From an uncultured Eudoraea sp. (GTDB lineage: Bacteria; Bacteroidota; Bacteroidia; Flavobacteriales; Flavobacteriaceae), in NCBI RefSeq assembly GCF_947258925.1, contig NZ_CAMYKG010000002.1:40083-104082 (forward strand): a DNA stretch of 64,000 nt, written 5' to 3'. Of this stretch, positions 36,466 to 45,955 are shown one piece after another. A program made the position numbers and the translations under genes. A model generated the notes under the pieces. The model worked only from the letters and a program-made list of their open reading frames with translations, searched no databases and was not told where the DNA came from. Position 1 is the stretch's first letter; each line of letters starts with the position of its first letter.

Positions 36466-36975
36466 TTAAAATCCTAATTCCTGTTTTACTTCCGCTAAAA
36501 GATCTTTGCCTTTGGCAACAATCAATCCCCCTCCTTGGGTTGCATCTATGACATAATCATAGCCTTGTGCTGTGGCAACTTTTTCGATGGCTGCTTTAGC
36601 TTTTATAGAAATTGGTTCAAACAATTCTGCTTGTTTCTTTGCTAATTCTTGTTGTGCGGCTTGTTGCGCTTCACCAATATTCTTTTCAAAACCCTGTAGT
36701 TCCTGAGCTCTTTTTTGATTCTCTTCTTCGGACTTTGAAGTTGCTTCATTGGAGTATTGGGTATATTTATTCTTTAGTTCTGTCATAGAACTTTCAATAT
36801 CTGCCCTGTATGTTTCTTGCAATTTTTTTAATTCTGCCTGTGCAGCCTTCATTTCCGGCATCTCGCCCAATAATTCTGTTACATTAATGTGTGCAATTTT
36901 ACTTTGGGCATTTACAAAGCTAGTAGCTGCTACTAATAATACTATGGCTATTGCTACTTTTTTAATTTGTTTCAT
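36466..36975 (-). CDS. OmpH/Skp family periplasmic chaperone
   Basis: The 169-residue protein has a signal peptide (VAIAIVLLVAATSFVNAQ), IAHINVTELLGEMPEMKAA, a long helical coiled-coil arm (residues about 45-120) and a C-terminal AIEKVATAQGYDYVIDATQG. It matches the Skp/OmpH fold that escorts outer-membrane proteins to the BAM complex. It is the second of two ompH genes after bamA, 48 bp from the first. Confidence 0.93.
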   Translation of the reverse strand: MKQIKKVAIAIVLLVAATSFVNAQSKIAHINVTELLGEMPEMKAAQAELKKLQETYRADIESSMTELKNKYTQYSNEATSKSEEENQKRAQELQGFEKNIGEAQQAAQQELAKKQAELFEPISIKAKAAIEKVATAQGYDYVIDATQGGGLIVAKGKDLLAEVKQELGF

Positions 36976-37023
36976 GATCTTTGAATTTACTATTTAAGTG
37001 TTAATTAATTAAAATATTGAGTT

Positions 37024-37848
37024 TTAGATATTAGTTTCTTCGTTTTTTTTAATTTGTTCTTCCCTTTCCTTTAATTTTTCTTTCTTCTTTGCTTCCCGCT
37101 CCTCTAACAATTTTTTCCTTCTTTCTTCATATGCCTTTTTACGCTCCTCCCGTATCCTAAGCTGCTCTTCCCTCCGTTCTTCAGCACTTTTAGTTCTGGT
37201 CTCCTCAGCCTCTTTTGCCCTTGCTTGCCTCTCCAGGAGAGCATCACTTACTACCTCTTCATCCGGTTCTCCCTCAAAAGTTTCCAGCTGACTTTTCTTA
37301 GCCTTTGCTTTTGGTTTACTAACTTTTCTGGTCCTGGCAATACCTCTTAGCACCAAATCACTTATGTCATGCCTTTTTTGGGAGTACAACATTACGACAT
37401 CCGCAGATTTATCAAAAATAAAATCGTATTTTTTATTTGATCCTATCTTTTGTACTTCATTAAAAACCTGGTCCTGAATTGGCTGAATTAATCTTTGTTT
37501 TTGCAAAACCAAATCTCCATTAGGTCCAAATCGGTTTTGTTGATATTCCAGCATTTCCTTTTCCAGAATTTGAATTTCTTCCTCCCGTTCTTCTATAAGT
37601 TCATTTGTCAATAAAACTTTCTCTGCCATTAAATCCTTCTTCATTTGCTCTACTTCGCTTTGCTTCTGCTCAACTTCTACTTTCCATCTTTGAACTTTGT
37701 TTTCTAATTGCTCAGTTGCATCCCGAAATTCTTCTACATTTTCAAGGATATACTCCATGTCTACATAACCTATTCTAACACCCCGTTGCGAAAACGTGTA
37801 AGATGACAGCAATAAACCTACAATTATTAAAAGAACATTTGTCTTCAT
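37024..37848 (-). CDS. OmpH/Skp family protein with long charged C-terminal tail
   Basis: This 274-residue OmpH has a signal peptide (LLIIVGLLLSSYTFSQ), the N-terminal RIGYVDMEYILENV and a coiled-coil arm. After the ordinary domain ends near residue 170, about 100 residues are dominated by Arg/Lys/Glu repeats (ERREEQLRIREERKKAYEER and similar), predicted as a long single alpha-helix. It lies between bamA and the shorter ompH. The tail's role is unknown; it may extend the chaperone arm. Confidence 0.9.
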   Translation of the reverse strand: MKTNVLLIIVGLLLSSYTFSQRGVRIGYVDMEYILENVEEFRDATEQLENKVQRWKVEVEQKQSEVEQMKKDLMAEKVLLTNELIEEREEEIQILEKEMLEYQQNRFGPNGDLVLQKQRLIQPIQDQVFNEVQKIGSNKKYDFIFDKSADVVMLYSQKRHDISDLVLRGIARTRKVSKPKAKAKKSQLETFEGEPDEEVVSDALLERQARAKEAEETRTKSAEERREEQLRIREERKKAYEERRKKLLEEREAKKKEKLKEREEQIKKNEETNI

Positions 37849-37947
37849 CCTGAATTCGTTTTATTACACAGAAAATATCGTGCCAAAAATACTAATTATA
37901 TTAAAATGAGTGGGTTACCTTTTCGTATTCTTGAAAAAATTCATTGG

Positions 37948-40554
37948 TCAGAACTGTTGCCCTATAATAAAGTGCGTTTGCCATCCGCTTGGACCAGTTC
38001 CAATCGATTGAGGTCTGAGATCCTCATCAAATCCATAACCAAAGTCAATTCCCAAAAGACCAAAGGCCGGCATAAAAATCCGGACCCCCACTCCGGCCGA
38101 TCGTTTTACTTGAAACGGATTATATTCCTGAAAATTGTTGAAAGCGTTACCAGCTTCTAAAAAAGTTAGGGCATAAATTGACGCCGATGGCTTCAATGTT
38201 AAAGGATATCGCAATTCCAGAGAGTACTTATTATAAATGATACCACCATCTTGTTGCCCGGTAATAGGATCAATTGGTGTCAGGGAATTATTCTCATATC
38301 CTCTCAATTGAATAGTCTCCCTCCCATCTAAAGTGAAATTTCCCCCAAGACCATCACCTCCTAAGAAAAACCGTTCAAAGGGCACTTCCCCCACAGCACT
38401 ATTATAACTTGCTAGAAACCCGAATTCTATATTTGTACGCAATACCAGCTTACCAACTATTCGGGTGTACCAATCTCCCTTAAACTTAATTTTAAAATAT
38501 TCTAGCCACTTCCATCTTTCCTGCTCTATAGACTGTTGTTCTGAAACTTCTTCAGGTGTCAGGGGACGTTCCTGAGCAATTAAATTGAGTTCATTACTTC
38601 TATCTTTTAAAGCTCCAAAATCTTTATTACTGAAAAGTGAATAAGGAGGTGTTAACTTGGCGGTCATTTCGAAAATTGAACCCGACAAAGGGAATATTCT
38701 TCCCGGTCCTGCAGAACTCCTGGATAATCCCAAAGTGTACGCAATTGAATTTGATGTTCCGTTACCAAAATTAAAAAGACCAGAATTGTAGTTCTTAAAA
38801 TCGTATAACTGATAACCCAGAGAGTGTGAGATCGTGAAAAAATCATCTGGCCATTGAAGTCTTTTGGCAAGTCCCATAGAGGCTCCTGTGATCGAAAATT
38901 GCTGATCTTTATCTACCTGTATCCTTCCGGAATTATCAAAAGATGCCAGGAATTGCTGAGTCCTCGAAAATGACATATTAAATCTAACAGGTTTTTTGCC
39001 GCCAAGCCAGGGTTCTGAAAAATTAAGACTGTATACCCTAAAAGTTCTACTCGCCTGTAAACGCAAAGCAAAAGTTTGCCCATCTCCCATAGGTACAGGT
39101 TTATAGGCCTTCCCATTAAAAATATTCCGAATTGAAAAATTATTAAAAGAGAGGCCAAGGGTACCAATAAATCCACCACCTCCATAACCACCCTGCACTT
39201 CAATCTGACTAGCACCTGATTCTACAAGATTATACTTCAAATCAACAGTACCGGCATTTGGATCAGGGTTTAGTATATCCGGTTTTATCTGTTCCGCATC
39301 AAAAAATCCAAGTTGTCCCAATTCCCTTACACTTCTAACAATATTGTCTTTGCTGTATTTTTGACCGGGACGAGTTCTTAGTTCCCTAAATATAACGTGA
39401 TCATTAGTTTTGTCATTACCAGATACGTAGACATGATTTAAAAACGTTTCTTTCCCTTCAATAATCCTAATCTCAAAATTAATGGTATCATTCTGAGCTG
39501 AAACTTCAACCGGGTTTATCTGCGAAAATAAGTAACCATTATTTTGGTACAGATTAGTGATATCTTCTGCATCAGGCTTAGAATCATCGGCAATACGTTC
39601 TCTTAATAGTACTCCATTGTAGGTATCTCCTTTTTTTATACCCAATATTTGATTTAGTTGCCTATCTGTATAAACTGCATTTCCAACAAATTCTATTTCC
39701 CCAAAATAGTATTTATTTCCCTCCTCTACTTTAAGATCAATACTTATTTTCTTATCATTTATTATGGTGATGGAATCTGAGAGTATCCTGGCATCCCGAT
39801 AACCCTTCTCTGCATATTTATCTATCATTGCCGCAAGGTCTTCCTGATAGTCGGCTTCAATATATTTTGATTTTTTCCAAACCCTTCCGAATTGTTGTTT
39901 TTTGGTATTTTTCAGGGCTTTTCGAAGCTTTTTATCAGAAAGCATCTTGTTCCCCTCGATGTTAATATTTTTAATTTTAACCTTACTCCCGGTTTTTATA
40001 TTAACAACCATACTTTCCGCATTGGTTTCGGAAGTATCTACTGCTGTGGCTATAGTAACTTTAGTATTTAAATAACCATCTTTTCTATATTTATTCTGAA
40101 TATAATTTCTTGTATTCGAGATAAAACTCTCAGTAACCTTCTTTCCTTTCTTAAGGTCAGTTTCCTTTATTATTTCATCTATTTTTTTCTTCTTAAGGCC
40201 ATAAACGGTAACCTTGGACAAAGTAGGTCTCTCTACAATGTTCAGTTCCAGAAAAACCTTCTCCCCCTCAATATTGGAAATAAAAAACTCAATATCACTA
40301 AAGAGTTCAAGATCCCATAACTTTTTAATTACTTCACTAATCTGGTCACCCGGGAGGGTAATAGGCTGACCTTCCCGAAGTCCGGTAAAGGTTTTTACCG
40401 TTTGCTCATTATAGCTTTGAAGGCCTATAACTTCAATTCCCCCAAGAATATACTTTTTACCCGTGCCATAGGAAGTTTCCTGAGCAAAGCTGAAAGTAGT
40501 AAAAAGGAGTAGTATTAGTAAAATCAGAAGTTCAAGTGATATGAACTTAATCAT
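37948..40554 (-). CDS. bamA: Outer-membrane protein assembly factor BamA
   Basis: Start 40554 gives a signal peptide (LLILLILLLFTTFSFAQ) and a 4-bp gap after uppS; the open frame to 40587 would overlap uppS. The approximately 868-residue protein has five POTRA-like repeats (residues about 30-430; e.g. KNINIEGNKMLSDKKLRKAL, FGEIEFVGNAVYTDRQLNQI) and a C-terminal Omp85 barrel with GVGVRIFMPAFGLLGIDFGY and a terminal aromatic. It inserts beta-barrel proteins into the outer membrane. Confidence 0.95.
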   Translation of the reverse strand: MIKFISLELLILLILLLFTTFSFAQETSYGTGKKYILGGIEVIGLQSYNEQTVKTFTGLREGQPITLPGDQISEVIKKLWDLELFSDIEFFISNIEGEKVFLELNIVERPTLSKVTVYGLKKKKIDEIIKETDLKKGKKVTESFISNTRNYIQNKYRKDGYLNTKVTIATAVDTSETNAESMVVNIKTGSKVKIKNINIEGNKMLSDKKLRKALKNTKKQQFGRVWKKSKYIEADYQEDLAAMIDKYAEKGYRDARILSDSITIINDKKISIDLKVEEGNKYYFGEIEFVGNAVYTDRQLNQILGIKKGDTYNGVLLRERIADDSKPDAEDITNLYQNNGYLFSQINPVEVSAQNDTINFEIRIIEGKETFLNHVYVSGNDKTNDHVIFRELRTRPGQKYSKDNIVRSVRELGQLGFFDAEQIKPDILNPDPNAGTVDLKYNLVESGASQIEVQGGYGGGGFIGTLGLSFNNFSIRNIFNGKAYKPVPMGDGQTFALRLQASRTFRVYSLNFSEPWLGGKKPVRFNMSFSRTQQFLASFDNSGRIQVDKDQQFSITGASMGLAKRLQWPDDFFTISHSLGYQLYDFKNYNSGLFNFGNGTSNSIAYTLGLSRSSAGPGRIFPLSGSIFEMTAKLTPPYSLFSNKDFGALKDRSNELNLIAQERPLTPEEVSEQQSIEQERWKWLEYFKIKFKGDWYTRIVGKLVLRTNIEFGFLASYNSAVGEVPFERFFLGGDGLGGNFTLDGRETIQLRGYENNSLTPIDPITGQQDGGIIYNKYSLELRYPLTLKPSASIYALTFLEAGNAFNNFQEYNPFQVKRSAGVGVRIFMPAFGLLGIDFGYGFDEDLRPQSIGTGPSGWQTHFIIGQQF

Positions 40555-40558
40555 ACCG

Positions 40559-41299
40559 CTAGTTGAGTTGTTCGCTAGTTTTTCCAAATCTTCGTTCTCT
40601 GTGCTGGTAATTCTTTATTGCCTCTAACAAATGATGCTCGTTAAAATCGGGCCAAAATACATCAATAAAATATAATTCAGCATACGCTATCTGCCAAAGC
40701 AAAAAATTGCTAATCCTATGTTCACCACTGGTGCGGATAAGCAAGTCTACGTCTGGTAAATTTCGCGTGTAAAGATGGTTATTTATAATGGTTTCGTCAA
40801 TATTTTCAGGAGAAATTATATTATTTTTAACTTTGGTACTTATGGATTGTACTGCATTCTTAATTTCCTCTCTTGCACCGTAACTTAAAGCAAGAGTCAA
40901 GGTCATAGTGGAATTCTGACTCGTCTGAGCCATCACTTCATTAAGTTCAGTAAGCGCCTTGGCCGGAAGTGATTCGATATTGCCTATGGCACTGAGTTTT
41001 ATATCATTCTTGTTAAGTGTAGGCAACTCTTTTTTTAAGGAAGACACCAATAATTTCATTAAGGTTTCTACCTCAATTTTGGGTCGTTTCCAATTTTCCG
41101 TAGAAAAAGCATAAAGTGTTAGATAATCTATTCCAAGTTTGGAACAGTTAACTGCGACATCCCGAACTGCTTTCACCCCATGCTCATGACCAAAAACACG
41201 AAGCCGTCCTCTTTGTTTTGCCCACCTGCCATTTCCATCCATGATAATAGCCAGGTGCTTTGGAAGTTTTCCGTTTTTCAATTCATCAATAGTGTTCAT
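40559..41299 (-). CDS. uppS: Isoprenyl transferase (undecaprenyl diphosphate synthase)
   Basis: The 246-residue cis-prenyltransferase has HLAIIMDGNGRWAKQRG, LYAFSTENWKRP, SYGAREEI, and the C-terminal DLLIRTSGEHRISNFLLWQ and ELYFIDVFWPDF. It makes the lipid carrier for peptidoglycan and O-antigen. The operon order nadK-DUF6089-uppS-bamA-ompH-ompH is typical for Flavobacteriaceae. Confidence 0.96.
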   Translation of the reverse strand: MNTIDELKNGKLPKHLAIIMDGNGRWAKQRGRLRVFGHEHGVKAVRDVAVNCSKLGIDYLTLYAFSTENWKRPKIEVETLMKLLVSSLKKELPTLNKNDIKLSAIGNIESLPAKALTELNEVMAQTSQNSTMTLTLALSYGAREEIKNAVQSISTKVKNNIISPENIDETIINNHLYTRNLPDVDLLIRTSGEHRISNFLLWQIAYAELYFIDVFWPDFNEHHLLEAIKNYQHRERRFGKTSEQLN

Positions 41300-41307
41300 A
41301 ATAAGTG

Positions 41308-41994
41308 TTACTCAAAGCAATCGGAACATGGTTTTCTACCAAAGGTATAAGTTAACGTAATTCCTGTGAAAACATACCAATCATCGCTAAAAATATTTCC
41401 AAATCTAAATTGTTCAAAATTAGATCCTTCTGGATTACTGCCATCTAAATTATCAGTAAAAGTTAAACGTGCCCCTATTTCTGCACCTATAACCAAAAAC
41501 TGCGTTAACCTTGCTTTCGCACCAACGGTCATTGGAATGGCAAAAGAACCGTCTTTTTGATCTATATCCTGTACCTGTCCCGCATCAAAATATTTATATC
41601 CATACCTAAAATAGGTTATCCCGGTATACAGATACGGCGTAAATGCGGGTCCTAATTTATGCAAATTATATTCAACAAAATTAAATTCAAGTCCTGCAGA
41701 GGCTTCCAAAACGGAATTATCCATCTTGTATGCCCTTTGTTGCCTGGAAGAAATACTCGATTTTGTATCATCTGCGGTAAACTTTCCATAAATCACACTA
41801 GCCCTCCATGCATATCGTTTACTTTTATTCCATTTAAATATTCCACCTATTGCCGGACCAGAAGGTGCTATATAGTTGGTTCTCCCAACATCACCTATAT
41901 TATTTGTTCCACCGCCATATAATCCAACTTCATAAGTTTGGGCATTTAGTAATCCAAATCCAAGCAAAAGAATAACAACAATAAATGCTCTCAT
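41308..41994 (-). CDS. DUF6089 family outer-membrane-type protein
   Basis: Start 41994 gives a signal peptide (MRAFIVVILLLGFGLLNAQ); the frame is open to 42042. The 228-residue product has EVGLYGGGTNNIGDVGRTNY, a typical opening of DUF6089, then beta strands suggesting an eight-stranded barrel. A CxxC pair (GRKPCSDCFE) is at the C-terminus. It lies 8 bp upstream of uppS, so it is part of the same operon. Function unknown. Confidence 0.85.
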   Translation of the reverse strand: MRAFIVVILLLGFGLLNAQTYEVGLYGGGTNNIGDVGRTNYIAPSGPAIGGIFKWNKSKRYAWRASVIYGKFTADDTKSSISSRQQRAYKMDNSVLEASAGLEFNFVEYNLHKLGPAFTPYLYTGITYFRYGYKYFDAGQVQDIDQKDGSFAIPMTVGAKARLTQFLVIGAEIGARLTFTDNLDGSNPEGSNFEQFRFGNIFSDDWYVFTGITLTYTFGRKPCSDCFE

Positions 41995-42110
41995 CAAATT
42001 CAAAAGTTTGCAAATATAACTAATATGGTATTTTCTACGCATTTTATCTTATACCTCTATTTACTTTTGATAAACAGTATTTGACGTTATTTATTGTTTT
42101 AATGAAGTAT

Positions 42111-42992
42111 CTAATTCCGCTTGTCCTGTCCCCATAACAATTTGTTTCTAATGGTTTCCAAAAAGCTCTCAGATGTGTAGGCAATCATTTTTATAGTAAA
42201 CGAAGCCTTTCTAACGGTAATCTCTTGTTCATTTTCTATGGTAGCAATTCGGGAATCTAATGAAACAAGGTGGTTTTCCTCCCTACCTGAAACTTTAAGT
42301 CTTATGGTGGTATCATCTGAAATGACAAGGGGTCGTGCATTCAGGTTGTGTGGAGCTATTGGAGTAATTACCAAAGATTGCACCCCTGGCATTATAACAG
42401 GTCCGCCACAACTCAGGGAATAACCCGTAGATCCTGTTGGTGTGGCCACTATAAGTCCATCTGCCCAATAGGAGGTTAAATATTCATTATCTAAGTGAGT
42501 TTCAACTGTTATCATCGAAGTAGTATCTTTTCGGCTTACGGAAACTTCGTTTAATGCAAAGTTAATATCCCTGAATTCCGGGATATCAAAATCAGCGATC
42601 ACTTCTACCAAACTTCGTTCGACAAGGGTATAAGCTCCTGAAACAAATTCTGTAACTACTCTTCTTACTTCTTCCTTCTTTAAGGTAGATAAAAACCCGA
42701 GCCTTCCGGTATTGATGCCGACTATTGGGATTCCTAAATCACGGATATAGGTGATGGCCCTTAAAATAGTCCCGTCTCCTCCAAAGCTTACAAACATATT
42801 AAAAGAAGAGTCCAGGCCACTTTTGCCATCAAAGCAAGCGTATTTATCTATCTGTCTTTCTGAGGATAACTGCTCATAAAAGTTGGATTCAATACTTATC
42901 TCCGCGCCAACATTTTTGCATTCATCCAATAACTCAACTACATAGTCCAAGGTTTCATTCTCGTATACCTGAGCATATATTGCAATTTTCAT
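42111..42992 (-). CDS. nadK: NAD kinase
   Basis: The 293-residue enzyme makes NADP from NAD. It contains the diagnostic FVSFGGDGTILRAITYI, GINTGRLGFLSTL and TPTGSTGYSLSCGGPVIMPG motifs. It is 116 bp upstream of the DUF6089 gene on the same strand and 87 bp downstream of the CBS gene. Confidence 0.96.
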   Translation of the reverse strand: MKIAIYAQVYENETLDYVVELLDECKNVGAEISIESNFYEQLSSERQIDKYACFDGKSGLDSSFNMFVSFGGDGTILRAITYIRDLGIPIVGINTGRLGFLSTLKKEEVRRVVTEFVSGAYTLVERSLVEVIADFDIPEFRDINFALNEVSVSRKDTTSMITVETHLDNEYLTSYWADGLIVATPTGSTGYSLSCGGPVIMPGVQSLVITPIAPHNLNARPLVISDDTTIRLKVSGREENHLVSLDSRIATIENEQEITVRKASFTIKMIAYTSESFLETIRNKLLWGQDKRN

Positions 42993-43079
42993 ATTAGAAT
43001 GATTTTGGAAACTAATCCTTAACTAAATAAGAGATTGAGGATAAAGTTAACTCCTTAAGAAGGTAAACTGGCATAAACT

Positions 43080-43736
43080 CTATACATTTAGATATTTATC
43101 AAGATAATCCGATCTTTCTTTTAAATTCTCAATAAACTGATCATCTTTATTACCAAAAACAATGTTGTAGTTGTAGCGCCTAAAGGTATTGACCACCTCA
43201 CTAAAATTATCAGTACTGATTTTAATTGTAATCCGTATAACATCATTTTGCATATCCGTAATAAATGCACCAAGTAGTTTGGTATTATTACTTTCAACAA
43301 TTTGCGCAATTTCACTAAAGGAATAATCCTTAATCCCTTTTGCCAATACAAGGATTCCTCCAGGTTCCGTAAAAAAAGGGGTGTCTATAAAAACACCTAC
43401 AATATCATTAAGGTCAAAATAACCCATTACATGGTTTTCATCATCTAAAACCGGCAACAAGTTGGACTCATTTCTTGAAAATTTTTCAAGAGCATCAAGC
43501 CATGAAGTATTCTTGTATACAAAAAAGGATTCCAGATTATATTTGTAATCCTCTATCTTCTTGTCTTTTTCAAATGTCTCAAGATCATTTTCCGATAAGA
43601 CTCCTAAAAACTGCTTATCCTCAACAATGGCGACATGTGAATAGGTACTGTGCTTAAAGAAGTGAATAACCTCTTTAAGTGATCCTTCCAATTCAAAAAC
43701 CGGAATTGTGGTAATTATGTGAGATTGAATTTGCAT
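43080..43736 (-). CDS. CBS domain protein
   Basis: The 218-residue protein has two CBS repeats (about residues 1-70 and 73-130: HVAIVEDKQFLGVLSENDLE, NLLPVLDDENHVMGYFDLND) followed by an ACT-like part (GAFITDMQNDVIRITIKIST). Such proteins bind adenine nucleotides and regulate partner enzymes; the partner is unknown. It sits upstream of nadK in the same orientation, which is the usual flavobacterial order, and is divergent from pdxJ. Confidence 0.85.
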   Translation of the reverse strand: MQIQSHIITTIPVFELEGSLKEVIHFFKHSTYSHVAIVEDKQFLGVLSENDLETFEKDKKIEDYKYNLESFFVYKNTSWLDALEKFSRNESNLLPVLDDENHVMGYFDLNDIVGVFIDTPFFTEPGGILVLAKGIKDYSFSEIAQIVESNNTKLLGAFITDMQNDVIRITIKISTDNFSEVVNTFRRYNYNIVFGNKDDQFIENLKERSDYLDKYLNV

Positions 43737-43794
43737 GTCCTTTTAATCTTTCGCAAAATACTAATTTTAAATGTCAAAAAGCATGCCTTATTTG

Positions 43795-43802
43795 TATTTT
43801 TG
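43795..43802 (+). promoter_or_regulatory. Candidate -7 element of pdxJ
   Basis: TATTTTTG matches TAnnTTTG and lies 26 bp before the pdxJ ATG. No matching TTG at -33. Confidence 0.5.
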
Positions 43803-43828
43803 GCCTTGATAAATGTAAAATTCGAAAA

Positions 43829-44542
43829 ATGACAAAGCTTAGCGTTAATGTTAACAAAATAGCGACTCTTAGGAACTCCCGAGGTGGGAACGTACCTAAC
43901 CTATTACAGGTAGTCTCGGATATAGAAGACTTTGGTGCGCAAGGAATCACTATTCATCCCAGACCAGATGAAAGACATATTAAATATGAAGATGCGCGTC
44001 AACTTGGGAAGACAGTAACAACAGAATTGAATATGGAGGGAAACCCTATCGACAAATTTATTGATTTAGTACTGGAGGTTGCGCCCACTCAGGTCACCTT
44101 AGTTCCAGACTCCGTCACTGCAATTACCTCCAATGCAGGCTGGGACACTATTACCCACCAGGATTTTCTAAGGGAAGTAATAGGTACTTTTAAAGCAAGA
44201 AATATTCGCACTTCAATTTTTGTAGATCCTGATGTGAGTATGGTTAATGGTGCTGCGAAAACAGGAGTTGATAGAATTGAACTCTATACCGAACACTACG
44301 CTAAAAATTATGAGGATGGTAACAAACAAGCTATTCAGTCATTTATTGATGCGGCAAAAGCCGCCCATGAACTAGGATTGGGTATTAATGCCGGGCATGA
44401 TTTAAGTCTAAATAATATAAAATATTTCAAAGAAAATATCCCTAATCTTCTTGAAGTCTCCATTGGACATGCATTAATTTGCGAATCCTTGTATCTGGGA
44501 CTTGAAAATGTGATTAATATGTATTTACACCGTTTAAGATAA
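43829..44542 (+). CDS. pdxJ: Pyridoxine 5'-phosphate synthase
   Basis: The 237-residue TIM-barrel enzyme condenses 1-deoxyxylulose-5-phosphate with aminoacetone phosphate. It has LSVNVNKIATLRNSRGG, GITIHPRPDERHIKYED, ELNMEGNP and GINAGHDLSLNNI. It supplies PLP, used by the sulfhydrylases in this window. Its TAA overlaps the ATG of the next gene by one base. Confidence 0.97.
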   Translation: MTKLSVNVNKIATLRNSRGGNVPNLLQVVSDIEDFGAQGITIHPRPDERHIKYEDARQLGKTVTTELNMEGNPIDKFIDLVLEVAPTQVTLVPDSVTAITSNAGWDTITHQDFLREVIGTFKARNIRTSIFVDPDVSMVNGAAKTGVDRIELYTEHYAKNYEDGNKQAIQSFIDAAKAAHELGLGINAGHDLSLNNIKYFKENIPNLLEVSIGHALICESLYLGLENVINMYLHRLR

Positions 44543-45312
44543 TGGCTTTGCTTCACTCTAATATCATAGGCAAGGGCCAACCGATGGCAATATTGCATGG
44601 CTTCCTGGGAATGTCTGACAATTGGAAAACCCTGGGTACACAATATGCCAAAAATGGCTATGAGGTTCATCTTATCGACCAACGTAATCATGGTAAAAGC
44701 TTTTGGTCCGAAGAGTTTAATTATACCATTTTGGCTGAGGACTTGTATAACTATTTTGAACATCATAAGTTTTCAAGTGCTTGCATCCTTGGGCATTCCA
44801 TGGGCGGTAAAACTGCCATGAACTTTGCGTGCAATTATCAAGATTCTGTGGATAAATTGATCATTGCTGACATTGCTCCAAAATTTTATCCCGCGCATCA
44901 TCAGTATATTATCGATGCCTTACAATCGCTTGATCTCGATGATATTAGCTCAAGAAATCAAGCCGATTTTCTTCTGGCAGAACATCTTCATGATTGGGGC
45001 ATACGACAGTTTTTACTAAAAAACCTGCATTGGGTAGAAAAAGGAAAATTAGCCTTTCGATTTAATCTCGACGTACTTGCACAAAAAATGGAAGAAATTG
45101 GGGAACCTTTAGGACATACAGAATTTTTTAATGGCCCTACCTTGTTTCTACGCGGTAGCAGATCGGAATATATTGGTAACGAAGACTTGTCTGAAATAAA
45201 GCGTCATTTTCCAAATGCAGAACTTGAGACCATTGATGATGCAGGGCATTGGTTACATGCAGAAAATCCGCAGCAGTTTATTGAGAAGTCAATGCTCTTT
45301 CTGAATTCTTAA
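44542..45312 (+). CDS. Alpha/beta fold hydrolase
   Basis: The 256-residue protein has a classic alpha/beta hydrolase core: PMAILHGFLGMSDNWKTLG, IDQRNHGKSFWS, the nucleophile elbow LGHSMGGKTAMNFA and the His in DDAGHWLHAENP. It resembles the YbfF-type esterase family. Substrate unknown. It is translationally coupled to pdxJ (TAATG), a conserved arrangement in Flavobacteria. Confidence 0.9.
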   Translation: MALLHSNIIGKGQPMAILHGFLGMSDNWKTLGTQYAKNGYEVHLIDQRNHGKSFWSEEFNYTILAEDLYNYFEHHKFSSACILGHSMGGKTAMNFACNYQDSVDKLIIADIAPKFYPAHHQYIIDALQSLDLDDISSRNQADFLLAEHLHDWGIRQFLLKNLHWVEKGKLAFRFNLDVLAQKMEEIGEPLGHTEFFNGPTLFLRGSRSEYIGNEDLSEIKRHFPNAELETIDDAGHWLHAENPQQFIEKSMLFLNS

Positions 45313-45349
45313 AATAGAATAGATCTTTATTTTAAGTAATTGTACCGAA

Positions 45350-45469
45350 ATGGATTATCAGAACTATCACAAGAAATTTCGGGGCAAACCTACAAGGCAA
45401 GAACCACTCGATTACATAAGACTTTACATTAAATACATTAAAATTATAACTACTTTTAAGCATGCCTAA
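45350..45469 (+). CDS. Possible 39-residue small protein
   Basis: An ATG at 45350 opens a 39-codon frame (begins MDYQNYHKKFRGKPTRQE, ends TTFKHA) in the gap after the hydrolase gene. It is very basic and Tyr-rich. Right at its stop, ATGCC / GGCAT form a short hairpin followed by CCTTTTTA, resembling a weak terminator (45462-45490). No family is recognised. It may be chance. Confidence 0.2.
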   Translation: MDYQNYHKKFRGKPTRQEPLDYIRLYIKYIKIITTFKHA

Positions 45470-45508
45470 TTAAGGGCATCCTTTTTATTAATCCTAAATG
45501 CTAATAAG

Positions 45509-45850
45509 ATGAAATTAATAATACGAATCCTACTGAGTGCCCTTGCGGTGGTTATCCTCTCCAAAATCCTTCCGGGTGTTGGAGTAGATTCTTACTCTAC
45601 AGCAATAATTGTGGCCATTGTATTAGGTCTTTTAAATTTTATAGTCAAGCCTATAATGATTATTCTCACCCTACCCATTACCATATTAACCCTGGGCTTA
45701 TTCTTACTAATAATTAACGCCCTAATCATATTGTTGGCAGACAGATTTATTACAGGTTTTACAGTGGATTCTATTTGGTGGGCACTACTGTTTAGCCTTT
45801 TGCTAACCTTCCTTGAATCTATCTTTTTCTCATTTTTAAAAGAGGATTGA
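45509..45850 (+). CDS. Phage-holin-like (DUF/4TMS, YvlD-type) membrane protein
   Basis: This 113-residue protein has four hydrophobic helices with IVAIVLGLLNFIVKPIMIIL, TLPITILTLGLFLLIINALI and FSLLLTFLESIFFSFL, matching the 'phage holin family' (Mycobacterial 4TMS) proteins. Despite the database name it is a chromosomal gene in most bacteria and is not evidence of a prophage. Function unknown. An inverted repeat ATCCCTGA/TCAGGGAT follows at 45851-45882. Confidence 0.88.
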   Translation: MKLIIRILLSALAVVILSKILPGVGVDSYSTAIIVAIVLGLLNFIVKPIMIILTLPITILTLGLFLLIINALIILLADRFITGFTVDSIWWALLFSLLLTFLESIFFSFLKED

Positions 45851-45890
45851 ATCCCTGAATTCTTCAATTGATAATCAGGGATTTAAAAAC

Positions 45891-45921
45891 TTGTCCCGGT
45901 ACATAAAATGTTCTATTTTTG
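45891..45921 (+). promoter_or_regulatory. Promoter of tig
   Basis: TTG (45891-45893) and TATTTTTG (45914-45921) separated by exactly 20 nt match the Bacteroidota consensus; the ATG is 35 bp further on. Confidence 0.8.
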
Positions 45922-45955
45922 CATCCCATTATTAGAAAGCAAATAAGAGAGATCA

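Noticed and set aside
45509..45850. 'Holin' as evidence of a prophage
   Set aside because: The protein is the chromosomal 4TMS family and no phage genes adjoin it.
45851..45882. Inverted repeat ATCCCTGA/TCAGGGAT as a terminator
   Set aside because: The stem is not followed by a T-run and lies just before the tig promoter; kept only as a note.
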